From: Clostridium sp.
Lineage (GTDB): Bacteria > Bacteroidota > Bacteroidia > Bacteroidales > Bacteroidaceae
Length of the DNA stretch: 64,000 bases
Assembly (NCBI GenBank): GCA_023663705.1
Contig: JAMPGY010000011.1
Span: 1 to 64,000, forward strand
Direction of reading: 5' to 3'
In this document: piece by piece, positions 31,755 to 42,557 of the stretch
How positions within the stretch are numbered: the first letter of the stretch is position 1
Layout: each line of letters opens with the position of its first letter
Notes under the pieces: model-generated
Seen by the model: only the letters and a program-made list of their open reading frames with translations
Told to the model about the DNA's origin: nothing
Databases searched by the model: none
Made by a program: the position numbers and the translations under genes

Positions 31755-32648
31755 ATGAAAATAAAACACACGCTATTCCACAGCTTGCTGGGCATCACAT
31801 GCCTGTGCCTTGCCACAGCCTGCAACAGCGATGATGATGCCGCCAACTCCATCAGCGGCGCCAACACCAACCGAAACAATCCGGCCACGGCCTGTGCCGA
31901 CCGCCTGGAGATACCCCGGTTGAAAGAAGGAGGCAACAACCTCTTCTTGGTACACTCAGTCAGTACCTATGGTGTGAACATGTGCATCGAATGGGACTGC
32001 GACAAGAAAGCCCAGCGCTGGACGGCCTACCAGATGTACGCCTCCAACAGTGTGGTCAACTGGAACCGCAACAACTGGCCCAACGGGGATCCCTTTCAGG
32101 AAGACACGGCTATCCCCGAACAATACCGTACTACTTTGGCCGATTACAGAAGAACCGGCTACAACCGCGGCCACATCTGTGCTTCGGCCGACCGCCTTTG
32201 CTCTAAAGATGCCAACGAACAAACCTTCTTCCTGAGCAATATGCAGCCCCAAGTGTATGCCTTCAACGCCGGCACCTGGGAGAAAATGGAGGAGAAAGTG
32301 CGCAGCTGGAACAACAACAGTTTCCGCGACACGCTCTACGTGGTGAAAGGAGGTACGATAGACCGCGCCGACCAATTGCTCTCTCCCGCCAATACAGGAC
32401 TGCTCGTGCCCAAATACTTCTTCATGGCCATCTTGTGCAAAAACCAAGATCCCTCGCAATACGGCTACAAGGCGTTAGGATTTTGGATCGAGCACAAGGC
32501 CAATTCGGACACGGATCTGAAAAAATACACCGTATCCATTGACGAACTGGAAGAAAAAACAGGTATAGACTTCTTCTGCAACCTGCCGGATCAGATAGAA
32601 GACGCGGTGGAACGCAACTTAGTGCCGAGTGTCTGGGGATTCCGGTAA
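31755..32648 (+). CDS. DNA/RNA non-specific endonuclease lipoprotein
   Basis: This 297-residue protein has a signal peptide with lipobox LATAC (Cys near 23) followed by SDDD. The catalytic core has the family's DRGH-type motif as NRGHICASADR near 139-149 (His general base). FLSNMQPQ near 160 carries the Asn metal ligand. The family cuts single- and double-stranded DNA and RNA outside the cell. The lipid anchor suggests display at the outer membrane. It lies near the TonB receptor locus and complements the secreted EEP and endonuclease I enzymes. Its 3' end overlaps the converging DUF3256 gene by 30 nt. Confidence 0.9.
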   Translation: MKIKHTLFHSLLGITCLCLATACNSDDDAANSISGANTNRNNPATACADRLEIPRLKEGGNNLFLVHSVSTYGVNMCIEWDCDKKAQRWTAYQMYASNSVVNWNRNNWPNGDPFQEDTAIPEQYRTTLADYRRTGYNRGHICASADRLCSKDANEQTFFLSNMQPQVYAFNAGTWEKMEEKVRSWNNNSFRDTLYVVKGGTIDRADQLLSPANTGLLVPKYFFMAILCKNQDPSQYGYKALGFWIEHKANSDTDLKKYTVSIDELEEKTGIDFFCNLPDQIEDAVERNLVPSVWGFR

Positions 32649-33269
32649 GAATCCTTCCTCACCGCACCAGCGGTAACGCAACACACGGAGACAGGGCGCA
32701 ACAGACTTGCGCCCTTCTTCTGTCAGGTCACCCGTCTGCAAGATAAACGTAAGCACAGTTTCCGCCATTTCCGGCACCGCTGTCACACAACGCAGATCCA
32801 TGGAATGTTGCAGGCGTCGGTATTCAGCCTCATCCAGCGAATCGGGTTTCTGCCAGAAATCCTCGAAAGCCGGTTGCTTAAGATAAGCCCCGGCATCCAG
32901 TTTATTCCAGTCCGCATCATAAAAAGTCACCATGCTCTCCGGCACCGGACCGTCATAAGTGCGGATCAGGCACACCACCTGCACGGAGTCGCCCAGCGGA
33001 AGCAATTTCATATCCACCCGGCTACTTGAAGTGAGTGCCATCGACAGATAGTCGTCCGTCAGCGCCGTCAGTTCGGAATAATTATCAAAGAGGTTGCGCA
33101 CACGCGCCGGCATATTATTCTCGATGAAGTCGATACAGTCCAATCGGTTGTTGCGGGTGAGCATCACCAACACACTGTCCGGCATGTCGGCAAACACCTC
33201 TCTCATCTTACGTGCACAGACATCCTGCATCAGGCACAGCAACAAGCATATACATCCTATCTTTTTCAT
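32619..33269 (-). CDS. DUF3256 family protein
   Basis: This 216-residue protein has a signal peptide (to about 18, DVCARK). It has the DUF3256 pattern: MREVFADMPDSVLVMLTRNNRLDCIDF near 22-48, then NNMPARVRN and a C-terminal YLKQP and SLDEAEYRRLQ region. Function is unknown; proteins of this family are periplasmic or secreted in Bacteroidales. Its end overlaps the nuclease gene tail-to-tail by 30 nt, and a TATCTTTG box lies 30 nt upstream (33299-33306). Confidence 0.75.
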   Translation of the reverse strand: MKKIGCICLLLCLMQDVCARKMREVFADMPDSVLVMLTRNNRLDCIDFIENNMPARVRNLFDNYSELTALTDDYLSMALTSSSRVDMKLLPLGDSVQVVCLIRTYDGPVPESMVTFYDADWNKLDAGAYLKQPAFEDFWQKPDSLDEAEYRRLQHSMDLRCVTAVPEMAETVLTFILQTGDLTEEGRKSVAPCLRVLRYRWCGEEGFLPESPDTRH

Positions 33270-33298
33270 AATCGGCTACGTATTTTCAACACAATCGA

Positions 33299-33306
33299 CA
33301 AAGATA
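33299..33306 (-). promoter_or_regulatory. -7 box for the DUF3256 gene
   Basis: Minus-strand TATCTTTG, 30 nt from the ATG at 33269. No good TTTG at -33 was found. Confidence 0.4.
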
Positions 33307-33381
33307 ATGCAAATTCTCCGAAAACACCGAAGCATTCTCTGCCGTATTTACCTCAGCTCCTCAAAAACACGGCTCCGCACC

Positions 33382-34299
33382 TTATCGGGAACCGATATAG
33401 AGACACACCATGCCCAACAACACCAGTAACAAATCCACAGCCTTGCCGCGCAGATTTTTCTCGCGGAACACCCATGCACCGAACAGAAAGGACACGATGA
33501 CACTGCCCCGTCGGATCATGGAAACCACAGAGATGAGCGCACCGTCCAGACTGAGCGAATAGAAATAGACGAAATCGGCCGCCGAGAGGAAGAGCGAGAT
33601 GAGCGGTATGCAGACATCCCAACGGAAAGGCGTGGTGGAACGTCGGCGCGGCCACCAAAGCAACAGCAGCATTATTCCCATGAGGACGCACTGGTAGATG
33701 TTGTAGTAACTCTGCACGGTCATCCGGTCGAGTCCCAGTCCGCCGTTAGCGGGAGCAGCCATCAGATATTTGTCGTAGAGTCCGCTCACCGCTCCCAGCA
33801 CGGCTGCCGCCACCACACAGAAAATCCAACGGTTGTGACGGAAGTCTATCCCCTCCTTCTTGCCGCTACGGCTCAACAGAAAGAACGAACACACGGCCAG
33901 CAACACACCGGCCCACTGCCAGGCGTTGAGCCGTTCGCCATATACCAGCACGGCTCCCACAAGCACCATCACGGGACGCGTGGCATTGATGGGACCGACC
34001 AGCGTGAGCGGCAGATGTTTGATACCGAAGTAGCCGAACAGCCAGGAGGAAAGCACAATAAATGCCTTCAGCAGGATGTAGCGCTGCACCGACCAGTGAA
34101 ACGGAGGCACATAGCACATCTGCCCCTCGGCCAGACCGCCACGGGCAGACAGGACAATCATCGGTACAAAAATGAGCGAACAGAACAGCGTGTTGAGAAA
34201 CAGGACGGGGATGACGGCGTTACCGCGCAACGATTGTTTCTTGAACACGTCGTAGCAACCCAACAAGGCTGCCGAACAGAATGCCCAGATCAACCACAT
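33382..34299 (-). CDS. EamA/DMT-family transporter
   Basis: This 305-residue protein is an inner-membrane protein of the drug/metabolite transporter superfamily, with about ten hydrophobic helices. It has two repeated EamA-like halves separated by a charged loop ([15 protein letters not shown], near 160). The start ([24 protein letters not shown]) and the [23 protein letters not shown] helix pair are characteristic. Its substrate cannot be predicted. It starts inside the last 10 nt of truA and is therefore translationally coupled to it. Confidence 0.8.
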   Translation of the reverse strand: MWLIWAFCSAALLGCYDVFKKQSLRGNAVIPVLFLNTLFCSLIFVPMIVLSARGGLAEGQMCYVPPFHWSVQRYILLKAFIVLSSWLFGYFGIKHLPLTLVGPINATRPVMVLVGAVLVYGERLNAWQWAGVLLAVCSFFLLSRSGKKEGIDFRHNRWIFCVVAAAVLGAVSGLYDKYLMAAPANGGLGLDRMTVQSYYNIYQCVLMGIMLLLLWWPRRRSTTPFRWDVCIPLISLFLSAADFVYFYSLSLDGALISVVSMIRRGSVIVSFLFGAWVFREKNLRGKAVDLLLVLLGMVCLYIGSR

Positions 34300-35087
34300 A
34301 CGTTTCCTTCCTCCTTTGCTGTCAGGAACAAATGTCCGGGATAGGCCACATCCACCAGAAAGAGAGCGTGTCCGGGCATTGACTCGCCGGCACCGCAGCG
34401 ATCCTTACCCTCTATCACGCGCCGGAAACCCTCCACGGAGAGTTTACCTCGTCCCACCTCCATCAACGTGCCCACCACGGCACGCACCATGTTGCGCAGA
34501 AAACGGTCGGCCTGTATCTCGAAGCGCCACTCGCCCGGTGCCATCTGTTGCCATTCGGCTTTCATCACGCGGCAGTTGTTGGTCTTGGTGTCGGTGTTCA
34601 CCTTGCTGAAACTGGTGAAGTCGGTATAGTCCATCAGGCAGCGTGCCGCCTCGTTCATCCGTCCGAAATCGGGTTCGGAAAAGAGCCGGCAGGAGTAGTG
34701 CCGTGCAAAGGGCGACTTGGCTGTGTGGACAAAGTAGTGGTAGGTGCGCGACAGGGCATCGAAACGTGCGTGGGCATCGGCCGTCACCGGTACGGTGCGG
34801 TAGACGGAGATGTCGGGTGGAAGCACACGGTTGAGTTTGTCGGTCAGTCGCCGGCAGTCGAGTGTGTCGCCAAAGGTGGTGCTTCCCTCATAATCGAAAT
34901 GCACCACCATCAGCCGTGCATGCACGCCGGCATCCGTGCGTCCGGCGCCCACCACAGGCACCGGTCTGCGCAGTAATGTAAACAACGCGTCCTGAAGCAC
35001 CTCCTGCACGCTCAGCCCGTTGGGCTGTATCTGCCACCCGTGATAGCGCGTACCGTCGTACGCGATATAAAGAAAGTATCTTTGCAT
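34290..35087 (-). CDS. truA: tRNA pseudouridine synthase A
   Basis: This 265-residue protein isomerises U38-U40 of tRNA anticodon stem-loops to pseudouridine. The family signatures are the start [17 protein letters not shown], catalytic Asp in [11 protein letters not shown] near 50, and YHYFV near 115. It begins 20 nt after a TATCTTTG box, with the ATG at 35087. The EamA gene overlaps its 3' end by 10 nt. Confidence 0.95.
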   Translation of the reverse strand: MQRYFLYIAYDGTRYHGWQIQPNGLSVQEVLQDALFTLLRRPVPVVGAGRTDAGVHARLMVVHFDYEGSTTFGDTLDCRRLTDKLNRVLPPDISVYRTVPVTADAHARFDALSRTYHYFVHTAKSPFARHYSCRLFSEPDFGRMNEAARCLMDYTDFTSFSKVNTDTKTNNCRVMKAEWQQMAPGEWRFEIQADRFLRNMVRAVVGTLMEVGRGKLSVEGFRRVIEGKDRCGAGESMPGHALFLVDVAYPGHLFLTAKEEGNVCG

Positions 35088-35107
35088 CCTGTTTCTGTTT
35101 TCGGATG

Positions 35108-35115
35108 CAAAGATA
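35108..35115 (-). promoter_or_regulatory. -7 box for truA
   Basis: Minus-strand TATCTTTG, 20 nt before the truA ATG. A possible -33 TTG at 35135-35133 is 17 nt away, shorter than usual. Confidence 0.5.
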
Positions 35116-35172
35116 CGCTTTTTATTTCATATCAAGACGATTCCGGAGCTGCAAGCAGCTCACGCGAAATCA

Positions 35173-36690
35173 TCAGGGCACAACCACCTTATAGGCATGG
35201 CGGTTGCGGCGCACCACGTAGATGCCCCGGCTCTCGGGCACCCGATTGCCCACATACGTGCCGCCGATGGTGAACACGCCCTCAGCATCGCTCACCGGCG
35301 AGGCGAAGTTGTCGTGAATGCTTGTGGGCACAGGCTCACCCGTCACACGCACGTTGCGTATCTCCCAGGCATAGCAGGCGTCCGCCGTAGCCGTGTATTG
35401 GAAAGCCACACGGATTTTCTGTCCGGCAAAGGCCGAAAGATCCACCTCACCGGCCGACTCGAACTGGGTGAAGTTCTTGCTCGGACGGGCCGGGAAGTCG
35501 GGCTGGAGCGTGGTCCATTGCGCCACCTGGGGGCATCCCTCGTAGTCGGTGCTCACCTTCACAAAGAAATGTCCGTCGGCATCCTCGTTGTAGTTGAATC
35601 CCGTAGCGTGGTCAAACGTCAGTTTGGCCGAACGGTAGTCGGTCAAATCCAATTCCGACGACACCAACCAGGCATCCGCCTCCTTACCTTTATTGAACGC
35701 ATTGGCCACCATACATTTATAGGTGGAACTATGTTCCCATACAGTGGAATATCCGCCATACACGTCACACACCGTAAAGTTACCGCCTTGTGAGGCTTCA
35801 AACGTCTCGTCTATCAGCACGGTGGGATCCTTGGGATCGTCCGGCACGATGGGATCAGGATCTATCGGAGTGGTGGAACTGCCGCTCACCGAGAAGGCAT
35901 AGGCGATACTGTCACCCCAGATATATTCGGCCAAATAGGGGTAGTCGATGAAAGGATTGCGGTTGCCCTGCCGCTTGTACACAGCCTCATTGCGCTCGCG
36001 CTCAATGTCGTCCACCGGGTCATCCTTACACCACTGCAGGAAAAGTTTGTAGGCCCATTCCTGCAACGTGGGCCAGTCGCCGTTGGTCAGTGTGCCCGTA
36101 CCCGCCGATGTCCACGATAGATTCTGATAGCAGGTGGCCATATAAAAATAGGTACGTGCGAAGTCACCCTTCCACTCGTCGGCCGGCTCCCACAACTGGA
36201 TGAGTTTGCCCCCGGCTCCGGGTCCCTTGCCCACCTTGGTGCATCCGTTATTCGTGGTCACATCAGTCACCACTCCCATGGGATAGTTACCCTTCGAGGA
36301 GTTAATTTTCGATTCACAGGGCATCAGGTGATGAATATCCTTATAAGCCTGATTCTTGCTTCCTCCCCACCAACTTTTGGGAAAAGAATGCTCGATGTTC
36401 ATACCCGAAGGCACGGCGCCCCGACTGGTGAAATAAAAGGTGCCGTAACTGTAGCGGTCGCGCACCTTATTATCCGCCATGCGGTCGGTGTCGTAAAAAC
36501 CGTCCCATGTGGCTTCGCTTCCGGCACCGTAACTCAGCACATCGGCATTCTTAATAATATCATGGATAGCGTTTTTCAGCGCTTCCTTCTTCTTCCCGTC
36601 GGCGGCATCGTAGTAGCCCGGAGGTATGGAAGCCGACATCGGCTCCGCACACAACACACAGGAAAGAACCGTGAAAAATATCTTTTTCAT
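35173..36690 (-). CDS. Secreted endonuclease I with C-terminal sorting-type domain
   Basis: This 505-residue protein has a signal peptide (to about 20, MSAS). The endonuclease I domain (about 25-290) contains NIEHSFPKSWWGG near 98 and IHHLMPCESKINSSKGNYP near 119-137, with conserved His/Asn residues of the divalent-metal site. A choice-of-anchor-J-like lectin domain (about 300-450, LIDETFE, ADAWLVSSELDL) follows. The last ~60 residues (GVFTIGG...GIYVVRRNRHAYKVVVP) resemble a type IX secretion C-terminal domain. The family degrades DNA extracellularly. Start 36690 gives the proper signal peptide; a longer frame opens at 36750. Confidence 0.85.
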   Translation of the reverse strand: MKKIFFTVLSCVLCAEPMSASIPPGYYDAADGKKKEALKNAIHDIIKNADVLSYGAGSEATWDGFYDTDRMADNKVRDRYSYGTFYFTSRGAVPSGMNIEHSFPKSWWGGSKNQAYKDIHHLMPCESKINSSKGNYPMGVVTDVTTNNGCTKVGKGPGAGGKLIQLWEPADEWKGDFARTYFYMATCYQNLSWTSAGTGTLTNGDWPTLQEWAYKLFLQWCKDDPVDDIERERNEAVYKRQGNRNPFIDYPYLAEYIWGDSIAYAFSVSGSSTTPIDPDPIVPDDPKDPTVLIDETFEASQGGNFTVCDVYGGYSTVWEHSSTYKCMVANAFNKGKEADAWLVSSELDLTDYRSAKLTFDHATGFNYNEDADGHFFVKVSTDYEGCPQVAQWTTLQPDFPARPSKNFTQFESAGEVDLSAFAGQKIRVAFQYTATADACYAWEIRNVRVTGEPVPTSIHDNFASPVSDAEGVFTIGGTYVGNRVPESRGIYVVRRNRHAYKVVVP

Positions 36691-38296
<1,606 letters not shown>

Positions 38297-38330
38297 TTAC
38301 GATATACTTTTTTACGAATAAGCCATTAGT

Positions 38331-38367
38331 GAAAACAGCGTCCTTGGGAAAGGGCGCTTGTTTTTTT
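38331..38367 (+). terminator. Terminator of eno
   Basis: A/C-rich left arm (AAACAGCGTCCTT) pairs imperfectly with AAGGGCGCTTGTTT, followed by a run of T (38361-38367). Confidence 0.65.
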
Positions 38368-38396
38368 AGCCATAGCCACAAATGAGGTTTGTCCAC

Positions 38397-38908
38397 AAAA
38401 TGCTTCAATGGTTCAAACTATTTGTATTTCAGCGACAAAAGGTTCATTTTTCCTTCACAAATGATTCAGTTATCCTTCAGAAAGCCTGCCTCCGACCTAC
38501 ACATCCGCCCTCTCCCCTACCGTAGGCCTATGCAAAATTATCCCGTAGGCTTACGGTAAGGGTAAACCGCAGGCAAGCGGGGCAATATACCGTAGGCCTA
38601 TGGGACAACCTCCCGCTTGCCTACGGCTTACTCCCGGAATGGCCCAAACCGTACACACCCTTCGCCCCCTATCCCCAAATGGTTCACCATGCAACGAATG
38701 AACCATTTCTCTCTGTATATCAAAGAGAAATGGTTCAGCAAAAGAGGCTCTTTCTGAAAACAATCCAGTGGATTACTGAACCTTTTCCACCTGATTACCA
38801 GCGACAAATGGTTCATTTTCGCAGACTGAACCACAGATGAAACTTTATGAAGGAAAAATGAACCTTTTGTCGCTGAAATACAAATAGTTTGAACCATTGA
38901 AGCATTTT
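38397..38908. mobile_element. MITE-like or invertible element with 61-bp terminal inverted repeats
   Basis: Arms 38397-38457 and 38848-38908 are a perfect 61-bp inverted repeat (each starts AAAATGCTTCAATGG reading inward), separated by 390 nt. Immediately outside both arms the top strand reads CCAC, a possible 4-nt target duplication. Beyond that GTTTGT (left) and ACAAAC (right) are complementary, so the empty site would be a hairpin with CCAC as its loop. No transposase is inside. A non-autonomous transposable element or a recombinase-invertible segment are both possible. Confidence 0.6.
38518..38636. repeat. Tandem near-palindromic repeat CCGTAGGCCTATG, period about 23 nt
   Basis: Five copies of a CCGYAGGC-type palindrome (for example CCGTAGGCTTACGG and CCGCAGGCAAGCGG) start at about 38520, 38543, 38567, 38590 and 38613, all spaced 23-24 nt. 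Each unit could form a small hairpin. They lie inside the 61-bp inverted-repeat element. Confidence 0.75.
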
Positions 38909-38981
38909 CCACACAAACGACACCCCACCCATCCGCCACGTGCTACGCGCATTCTGTCGCACGCATACATCAGCATCTGCA

Positions 38982-39073
38982 GTACACGTAAATAAGCACC
39001 TTATGTACACATACATAACGGCATTATGTACACGTAATGCAGCACCTTATGTACACGTAACGCAAATAACACG
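38982..39073. repeat. Four tandem 23-nt repeats with core GTACACGTAA
   Basis: GTACAC cores occur at 38982, 39005, 39028 and 39051, exactly 23 nt apart. Three copies are preceded by TTAT, giving TTATGTACA, one base away from the DnaA box consensus TTATNCACA. The array lies 250 nt upstream of lpxD. Confidence 0.75.
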
Positions 39074-39318
39074 GTCCACACACCATCTTTTCCCAATATC
39101 ACCAGACACTTTTTCCTCTCCCCCCGGCTTCTTTGCAATCGCGTTTTCCATGCCACCGAATAAATACCTGCACGTCCTATATACTTAAAAATCCATAAAA
39201 TAAGTATTTAAATCATGAATCGTATCCATAATCCTCTTAAATTTTATCCCATGAATATAGAGGTTATATCATTTTTTTTTGCGAAATTTGCAAAATTAGT
39301 ATTGACAACCTATTAAAT

Positions 39319-40368
39319 ATGGAATTTACAGCTAAGCAAATAGCCGAATTTATCCAGGGCCGCGTAGAGGGCAATCCTGATATTGCGGTTCACACCTTTG
39401 CAAAAATTGAAGAAGGTGTTCCCGGAGCTATTTCTTTTCTCTCAAATCCTAAATACACACATTATTTATACGAAAGCCAATCCAGCATCATCCTCGTAGA
39501 CAACAGCCTGCAACTGGACGGTCCGGTAAAAGCCACCCTCATCCGGGTGGAAAGTGCCTATGAAGCCGTGGCAAAACTGCTCACCCTCTACGAATCGATG
39601 AAGCCCCGCAAAACGGGGATAGACCCGCTGGCTTCCATTCACCCCACAGCCAAGGTGGGCGACAACTGCTATATCGGTCCGTTTGCCTGCATCGGTGAGA
39701 ATGCCGTCGTGGGCAGCAACACGCAGATCCATCCCCACGCCACCGTCGGTGAAGGCGCGCAAGTGGGTGACGACTGCATCCTCTATCCCCACGCCACAAT
39801 CTACCACCACTGCAAGGTGGGACATCGCGTTGTCCTGCATGCCGGATGCGTGATCGGTGCGGACGGATTCGGATTCGCCCCCTCGGCCGACGGATACAAC
39901 AAGATACCGCAAATCGGAATCGTGACGGTTGAAGACGACGTGGAGATAGGCGCCAACACTTGTGTGGACCGCTCCACAATGGGTTCCACTTACATCCGCC
40001 GGGGCGTGAAACTGGATAATCTGGTGCAGATAGGCCACAATGTGGAAGTGGGCGAACACACGGTCATGTCCGCCCAGGTGGGTGTGGCCGGTTCCACCAA
40101 AATCGGCCGCTGGTGTATGTTCGGCGGCCAGGTAGGCATCGCCGGGCACGCCGTCATCGGCGACCGGGTGAACTCCGGCGCACAGGCCGGCATAGCCGGA
40201 AGCCTGCGCAAGGGCCACGTCACGGTGCAGGGTTCACCGGCCATCGATGCCAAGAATTTCGCACGCTCCAGCGTGGTCTACAAGAACCTGCCGGAGATGT
40301 ATGCCGACGTGAACCGCATGAAAAAAGAAATCGAAGAATTAAAACAACTCTTATCAAATAAGGAATAA
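39319..40368 (+). CDS. lpxD: UDP-3-O-acylglucosamine N-acyltransferase
   Basis: This 349-residue acyltransferase adds the N-linked 3-hydroxyacyl chain in lipid A synthesis. An N-terminal uridine-binding domain (about 1-100) is followed by left-handed beta-helix hexapeptide repeats (about 105-315). The catalytic His lies in [14 protein letters not shown] near 240. It ends in a short helical tail ([13 protein letters not shown]). It starts the lpxD-lpxC/fabZ-lpxA cluster, with 9 nt to the next start. Confidence 0.96.
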   Translation: MEFTAKQIAEFIQGRVEGNPDIAVHTFAKIEEGVPGAISFLSNPKYTHYLYESQSSIILVDNSLQLDGPVKATLIRVESAYEAVAKLLTLYESMKPRKTGIDPLASIHPTAKVGDNCYIGPFACIGENAVVGSNTQIHPHATVGEGAQVGDDCILYPHATIYHHCKVGHRVVLHAGCVIGADGFGFAPSADGYNKIPQIGIVTVEDDVEIGANTCVDRSTMGSTYIRRGVKLDNLVQIGHNVEVGEHTVMSAQVGVAGSTKIGRWCMFGGQVGIAGHAVIGDRVNSGAQAGIAGSLRKGHVTVQGSPAIDAKNFARSSVVYKNLPEMYADVNRMKKEIEELKQLLSNKE

Positions 40369-40377
40369 ACAGAAGCC

Positions 40378-41763
40378 ATGCTGAAACAAAATACACTGAA
40401 CGGCAGCTTTTCGCTCTGCGGAAAAGGTTTGCACACGGGGCTCAACCTGACCGTGACCTTCAATCCGGCACCCGAGAACCACGGATATAAAATACAGCGT
40501 ATCGACATGGAAGGGATGCCCATCATCGACGGTGTGGCCGAAAATGTGGTGGAGACCACACGCGGCACTGTGCTGGGGCGCGGCGAAGCCAAATGCAGCA
40601 CCGTGGAACACGCGTTGGCCGCCCTCTATGCCATGGGGGTGGACAACTGCCTGATACAGGTGAACGGACCCGAGGTGCCCATTTTGGACGGCAGTGCCGA
40701 AATCTATGTGGAAAACATCAAGCGGGTGGGTATCGCCGAGCAGAACGCGGTGAAAGACTATTATATCATCCGCAAGAAAATCGAGGTGAAGGACGAGGCC
40801 ACAGGCTCGTGCATCACCATCCTGCCCGATGAGGATTTCAGCATCACCACAATGATCTCGTTCAACTCCAAAGTGCTCAACAGCCAGTTTGCCACGCTGG
40901 ACAACATGGCCAACTTCGAGCAGGAGATCGCCCCGAGCCGTACGTTCGTCTTCGTGCGCGAGATTGAGCAATTGCTCCATGCCGGACTCATCAAGGGCGG
41001 CGATCTGGACAACGCCATCGTAATTTATGAAAACGAAACCAGCCAGGAAGCACTGGACAAGCTGGCCGACCAAATAGGCGTGCCCCATCACGACGCCACC
41101 AAGAAAGGCTACCTCAACCACAAACCGCTGGTGTGGGAAAACGAACCCGCACGCCACAAACTGCTGGACATCATCGGCGACATGGCGCTGATCGGCAAGC
41201 CCATCAAGGGACGCATCATCGCCACCCGTCCGGGACACACCATCAACAACAAGTTTGCCCGTCTGATGCGCAAGGAAATCCGCGCACACGAAATACAGGC
41301 ACCGGGATACGACTGCAACGAGACACCGCTCATGGACGTGAAACGCATCCGCGAACTGTTGCCCCACCGCTACCCCATGCAATTGGTGGACAAGGTGATC
41401 GAACTCGGCCCCACCTCCATCGTGGCCGTGAAGAACGTGACCTCCAACGAGCCGTTCTTCGTGGGACATTTCCCTCAGGAACCGGTGATGCCTGGAGTGC
41501 TCCAGATCGAGGCCATGGCACAGGCCGGCGGCCTGCTGGTACTGAACTCGGTGGAGGAACCCGAACGCTGGAGCACGTATTTCCTGAAAATTGACGGCGT
41601 GAAGTTCCGTCAGAAAGTAGTGCCCGGCGACACCTTGCTGTTCAAAGTGGAACTGCTGGCTCCGCTGCGCCATGGTATCTCGTCGATGAAAGGTTACGTG
41701 TTTGTGGGCGAGAACGTAGTGACCGAAGCTACATTTACCGCACAGATCGTTAAAAACAAATAG
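40378..41763 (+). CDS. lpxC-fabZ: Bifunctional UDP-3-O-acyl-GlcNAc deacetylase / 3-hydroxyacyl-ACP dehydratase
   Basis: This 461-residue fusion is the usual form in Bacteroidetes. The LpxC half (about 1-310) performs the committed lipid A step and has zinc/catalytic residues in CSTVEHALAALYAMG near 73 (Glu, His), DIIGDMALIG near 262 and RPGHTINN near 282. The FabZ half (about 320-461) dehydrates 3-hydroxyacyl-ACP, with LPHRYPMQLVDKV near 325 and catalytic His/Glu in HFPQEPVMPGVLQIEAMAQ near 363. Linking both activities balances lipid A and fatty acid flux. It starts 9 nt after lpxD and ends 6 nt before lpxA. Confidence 0.97.
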   Translation: MLKQNTLNGSFSLCGKGLHTGLNLTVTFNPAPENHGYKIQRIDMEGMPIIDGVAENVVETTRGTVLGRGEAKCSTVEHALAALYAMGVDNCLIQVNGPEVPILDGSAEIYVENIKRVGIAEQNAVKDYYIIRKKIEVKDEATGSCITILPDEDFSITTMISFNSKVLNSQFATLDNMANFEQEIAPSRTFVFVREIEQLLHAGLIKGGDLDNAIVIYENETSQEALDKLADQIGVPHHDATKKGYLNHKPLVWENEPARHKLLDIIGDMALIGKPIKGRIIATRPGHTINNKFARLMRKEIRAHEIQAPGYDCNETPLMDVKRIRELLPHRYPMQLVDKVIELGPTSIVAVKNVTSNEPFFVGHFPQEPVMPGVLQIEAMAQAGGLLVLNSVEEPERWSTYFLKIDGVKFRQKVVPGDTLLFKVELLAPLRHGISSMKGYVFVGENVVTEATFTAQIVKNK

Positions 41764-41769
41764 ACCGAT

Positions 41770-42543
41770 ATGAGTAAAATAAGTCCGCTGGCCTACATCG
41801 ATCCCGAAGCTCAGATCGGAGAGAACTGCGAGATTGGCCCATTCTGCGTTATCGACAGGAATGTCGTCATCGGCGACAACAATATATTGATGAACAGCGT
41901 GACCGTGCTGAGCGGCTCACGCATCGGCAACGGCAACCGTCTGTTTCCGGGTGCCGTCATCGGTGCCATCCCCCAGGATCTGAAATTCCGGGGAGAGGAG
42001 ACAACAGCCGTCATCGGCGACAACAACACGTTGCGCGAAAACGTGACGGTAAACCGGGGAACGGCCTCCAAGGGTACAACCCGCGTGGGCAGCAACAACC
42101 TGCTGATGGAAGGCGTACATGTGGCTCACGACGCCACATTGGGCAACGGTTGCATCATCGGCAACGGAACCAAGATGGCCGGTGAGATTGTCATCGACGA
42201 CTTTGCCATCCTGAGCGCCAACGTGCTGATGCACCAGTTTTGCCGCGTGGGCAGCTACACCATGGTGGGCGGCGGCACACGCTTCAGCCAGGACATTCCG
42301 CCTTTCACCATCTGCGCCCGCGAACCGGCGGCCTACTGCGGCCTCAACCTCGTGGGACTGCGTCGCCGCGGATTCAGCAACGAACTTATCGAGAACATCC
42401 ACGCTGCCTACCGCATCATCTATCAGGAGAAACTGAAACTGGACGAGGCGCTGGAACGCATCCGTGCGGAAGTGCCCATGAGCAAGGAAATCGAATATAT
42501 CATCCGTTTCATACAGGACTCTAAAAGAGGATTCGTACATTAA
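41770..42543 (+). CDS. lpxA: Acyl-ACP--UDP-N-acetylglucosamine O-acyltransferase
   Basis: This 257-residue enzyme performs the first lipid A step, O-acylation of UDP-GlcNAc. It is built from hexapeptide repeats (MSKISPLAYIDPEAQIGEN onward), with the catalytic His in GVHVAHDATLGN near 116. The helical C-terminal domain (about 190-257) follows the GLNLVGLRRRGF segment near 195. It completes the lpxD-lpxC/fabZ-lpxA cluster; 14 nt separate it from the next gene. Confidence 0.97.
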   Translation: MSKISPLAYIDPEAQIGENCEIGPFCVIDRNVVIGDNNILMNSVTVLSGSRIGNGNRLFPGAVIGAIPQDLKFRGEETTAVIGDNNTLRENVTVNRGTASKGTTRVGSNNLLMEGVHVAHDATLGNGCIIGNGTKMAGEIVIDDFAILSANVLMHQFCRVGSYTMVGGGTRFSQDIPPFTICAREPAAYCGLNLVGLRRRGFSNELIENIHAAYRIIYQEKLKLDEALERIRAEVPMSKEIEYIIRFIQDSKRGFVH

Positions 42544-42557
42544 GCCGGAACCGCACC

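Larger units (their letters stand above)
38297..39318. other. 1-kb repeat-rich intergenic region between eno and lpxD
   Basis: This region has no supportable gene. It contains the eno terminator, a 61-bp inverted repeat flanking 390 nt (38397-38908), a near-palindromic 23-nt-period repeat array (38518-38636), an internal 14-bp hairpin (38699-38712 with 38724-38737), and another 23-nt-period tandem array (38982-39073). The motif GGTTCA or its complement recurs at least ten times. Confidence 0.8.

Noticed and set aside
38518-39073. Possible CRISPR array
   Set aside because: The repeats are contiguous at 23-nt period and lack unique spacers between identical repeats, and no cas gene is present.
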